NCBI GenBank assembly: GCA_022701985.1
Contig: JAKONK010000252.1
Location: 1 to 33,153, forward strand
Direction: 5' to 3'
Origin: Actinomycetales bacterium
Lineage (GTDB): Bacteria > Actinomycetota > Actinomycetes > Actinomycetales > Quadrisphaeraceae
DNA: 33,153 nt
In this document: in pieces, positions 31,859 to 33,153 of the stretch
Layout: each line of letters begins with the position of its first letter
Position numbering within the stretch: the first letter of the stretch is position 1
Made by a program: the position numbers and the translations under genes
Notes under the pieces: model-generated
The model's input: the letters and a program-made list of their open reading frames with translations, nothing else
Told to the model about the DNA's origin: nothing
Database searches by the model: none

Positions 31859-33153
31859 ATGACCACCACAGCCCGGCCCGCGACCCGTCCCCAGACCCGG
31901 CCTGCGGAGCAGCAGGACACCGGCGAGGACGCCGTCAGCCGGATCCTCGCCCGCCACGGCGCGAAGGCCGCGCCGGCCGCTGCGCCCGCCCAGCCCCCGG
32001 CCCGGTCCGGGACCGGTGACGACGGCGGGTACGACGGCGACCAGCTCGACCTCGCCGAGCGCCAGGCGCTGCGGCGCGTGGGCGGCCTGGCCAGCCAGCT
32101 GTCCACCGAGCTCACCGACGTCACCGAGGTCGAGTACCGCCAGCTCCGCCTGGAGCGGGTCGTGCTCGCGGGCGTCTGGACCTCCAGCACCGCCAGCGCC
32201 GACGACGCCGAGAACTCCCTGCGCGAGCTCGCGGCCCTGGCCGAGACCGCCGGCTCGGCCGTGCTCGACGGCGTGCTGCAGCGCCGCGACACCCCCGACC
32301 CGGGCACCTGGCTGGGCTCCGGCAAGGCCAAGGAGCTGGCCGACGTCGTCTCCGCCACCGGCGCTGACACCGTCATCGCCGACGGCGAGCTCTCGCCGTC
32401 CCAGCGCCGGTCGCTCGAGGACATCGTCAAGGTCAAGGTCATCGACAGGACCGCCCTGATCCTGGACATCTTCGCCCAGCACGCGAAGTCCAAGGAGGGC
32501 AAGGCCCAGGTCGAGCTGGCGCAGCTGGAGTACCTGCTGCCGCGCCTGCGCGGCTGGGGCGAGTCGATGTCCCGCCAGGCCGGTGGACGCGTCGCCGGCG
32601 GCGCCGGGATCGGCTCCCGCGGCCCCGGTGAGACCAAGATCGAGCTCGACCGCCGCCGCATCCGCACCCGGATGTCCAAGCTGCGGCGCGAGATCAAGGA
32701 GATGCGCCCGGCGCGGGAGACCCGCCGCCAGTCGCGCCGCCGCGGCGCGGTGCCCAGCGTCGTCATCGCCGGGTACACCAACGCCGGCAAGTCCTCGCTG
32801 CTCAACCGCCTCACCGGGGCGGGTGTGCTGGTCGAGGACGCGCTGTTCGCGACGCTGGACCCGACGGTCCGCAAGGCGCAGACGCCCGACGGGCGGGCGC
32901 TGACGCTGTCCGACACGGTCGGCTTCGTGCGCTCGCTGCCCACGCAGCTGGTGGAGGCGTTCCGGTCCACCCTGGAGGAGGTCGGCGAGGCCGACGTCCT
33001 GCTGCACGTGGTCGACGCGTCCCACCCCGACCCGGAGGGCCAGATCTCCGCGGTCCGCGACGTGCTCGCCGAGGTCGGCTCCCACGGCGACGACGGCCCC
33101 GTCGAGGTCGTGGTGCTGAACAAGTGCGACCAGGCCGACCCCGAGGTCGTCGC
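31859..33153 (+). CDS. hflX: GTPase HflX, 3' end beyond window
   Basis: The first 431 residues of a ribosome-associated GTPase that splits stalled ribosomes. ATG 31859 has AGGAGG 4 nt upstream. After a ~65-residue variable N-terminus comes the HflX domain (LERVVLAGVWTS, GTWLGSGKAKELAD, IDRTALILDIFAQHAKSKEG, LPRLRGWGESMSRQ and GIGSRGPGETKIE). The G domain shows G1 GYTNAGKSSLLNRL, G3 DTVGFVRSLP and G4 NKCD before the window ends. It follows miaA-dapF, a common actinobacterial order. Confidence 0.96.
   Translation, partial: MTTTARPATRPQTRPAEQQDTGEDAVSRILARHGAKAAPAAAPAQPPARSGTGDDGGYDGDQLDLAERQALRRVGGLASQLSTELTDVTEVEYRQLRLERVVLAGVWTSSTASADDAENSLRELAALAETAGSAVLDGVLQRRDTPDPGTWLGSGKAKELADVVSATGADTVIADGELSPSQRRSLEDIVKVKVIDRTALILDIFAQHAKSKEGKAQVELAQLEYLLPRLRGWGESMSRQAGGRVAGGAGIGSRGPGETKIELDRRRIRTRMSKLRREIKEMRPARETRRQSRRRGAVPSVVIAGYTNAGKSSLLNRLTGAGVLVEDALFATLDPTVRKAQTPDGRALTLSDTVGFVRSLPTQLVEAFRSTLEEVGEADVLLHVVDASHPDPEGQISAVRDVLAEVGSHGDDGPVEVVVLNKCDQADPEVV

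Noticed and set aside
31723-32019. A 98-residue frame at the start of hflX
   Set aside because: HflX reads in a different frame from ATG 31859 and stays open to the window end with all family motifs.

Overview
This window is chromosomal DNA from a very high-GC actinobacterium. Nearly every codon ends in G or C and GTG starts are common. There is a recA-recX pair with an actinobacterial SOS box, a gluABCD-type amino-acid importer, and the miaA-dapF-hflX order known from actinobacteria. Gene content and style fit the Kineosporiales/Micrococcales side of the phylum, but I cannot name a genus from sequence alone. No tRNA, rRNA, CRISPR array, transposase, integrase or phage gene is visible. Genes are packed tightly, many overlap by 4 nt (GTGA, ATGA or CTGA), and no gene-free stretch exceeds about 300 bases.

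Layout. 1-1267: the 3' end of a copper amine oxidase, cut exactly at its topaquinone motif, coupled to a small membrane protein. 1310-4942 (minus): a four-gene operon of ABC ATPase, ABC-2 permease, NarL-type histidine kinase and response regulator, with a dyad-symmetric upstream site. 4943-5158: that operator plus a large REP-like hairpin. 5159-6914: DUF3817 protein, DUF3046 protein, a methyltransferase and an unlisted 56-residue membrane protein. 7009-7968: a GlxA-type regulator with clustered TGGCA half-sites upstream. 8018-9276: a coiled-coil membrane protein coupled to a lipoprotein serine protease. 9183-10897: an EamA exporter divergent from a CGNR zinc-finger protein.

10898-13454 is the DNA-repair block: recA, recX and 3-methyladenine glycosylase in one run. 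recA is preceded by both a LexA box and a promoter matching the LexA-independent RecA-NDp (PafBC) motif. 13441-16659 (minus) is gluABCD, a glutamate-type ABC importer. 16739-21257 holds a DUF2071 protein, miaB, and a divergent EamA/LysR pair. 21178-23479 (minus) carries a possible decayed gene, a Gly/His-rich small membrane protein, a small hypothetical, a dienelactone hydrolase and a TetR regulator. A GNAT acetyltransferase diverges from tetR across a 26-bp palindrome. 24217-27279 (minus) has an Nramp manganese transporter with a perfect 16-bp palindrome at its promoter, a PAP2 phosphatase and an LmeA-like (DUF2993) protein. 27314-33153 has uraD, an unknown coupled protein, miaA, dapF, a 62-residue protein, a RsmC-like methyltransferase on the other strand, and the 5' part of hflX, which runs off the window.

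Two cross-cutting features stand out. Two genes (the protease and recX) have no ATG/GTG/TTG that gives a sensible protein, yet both begin naturally at CTG-ACC overlapping the upstream stop, suggesting coupled CTG initiation. At least eight genes have a TANNNT -10 element only 6-8 nt before the start codon, the architecture of leaderless transcription.
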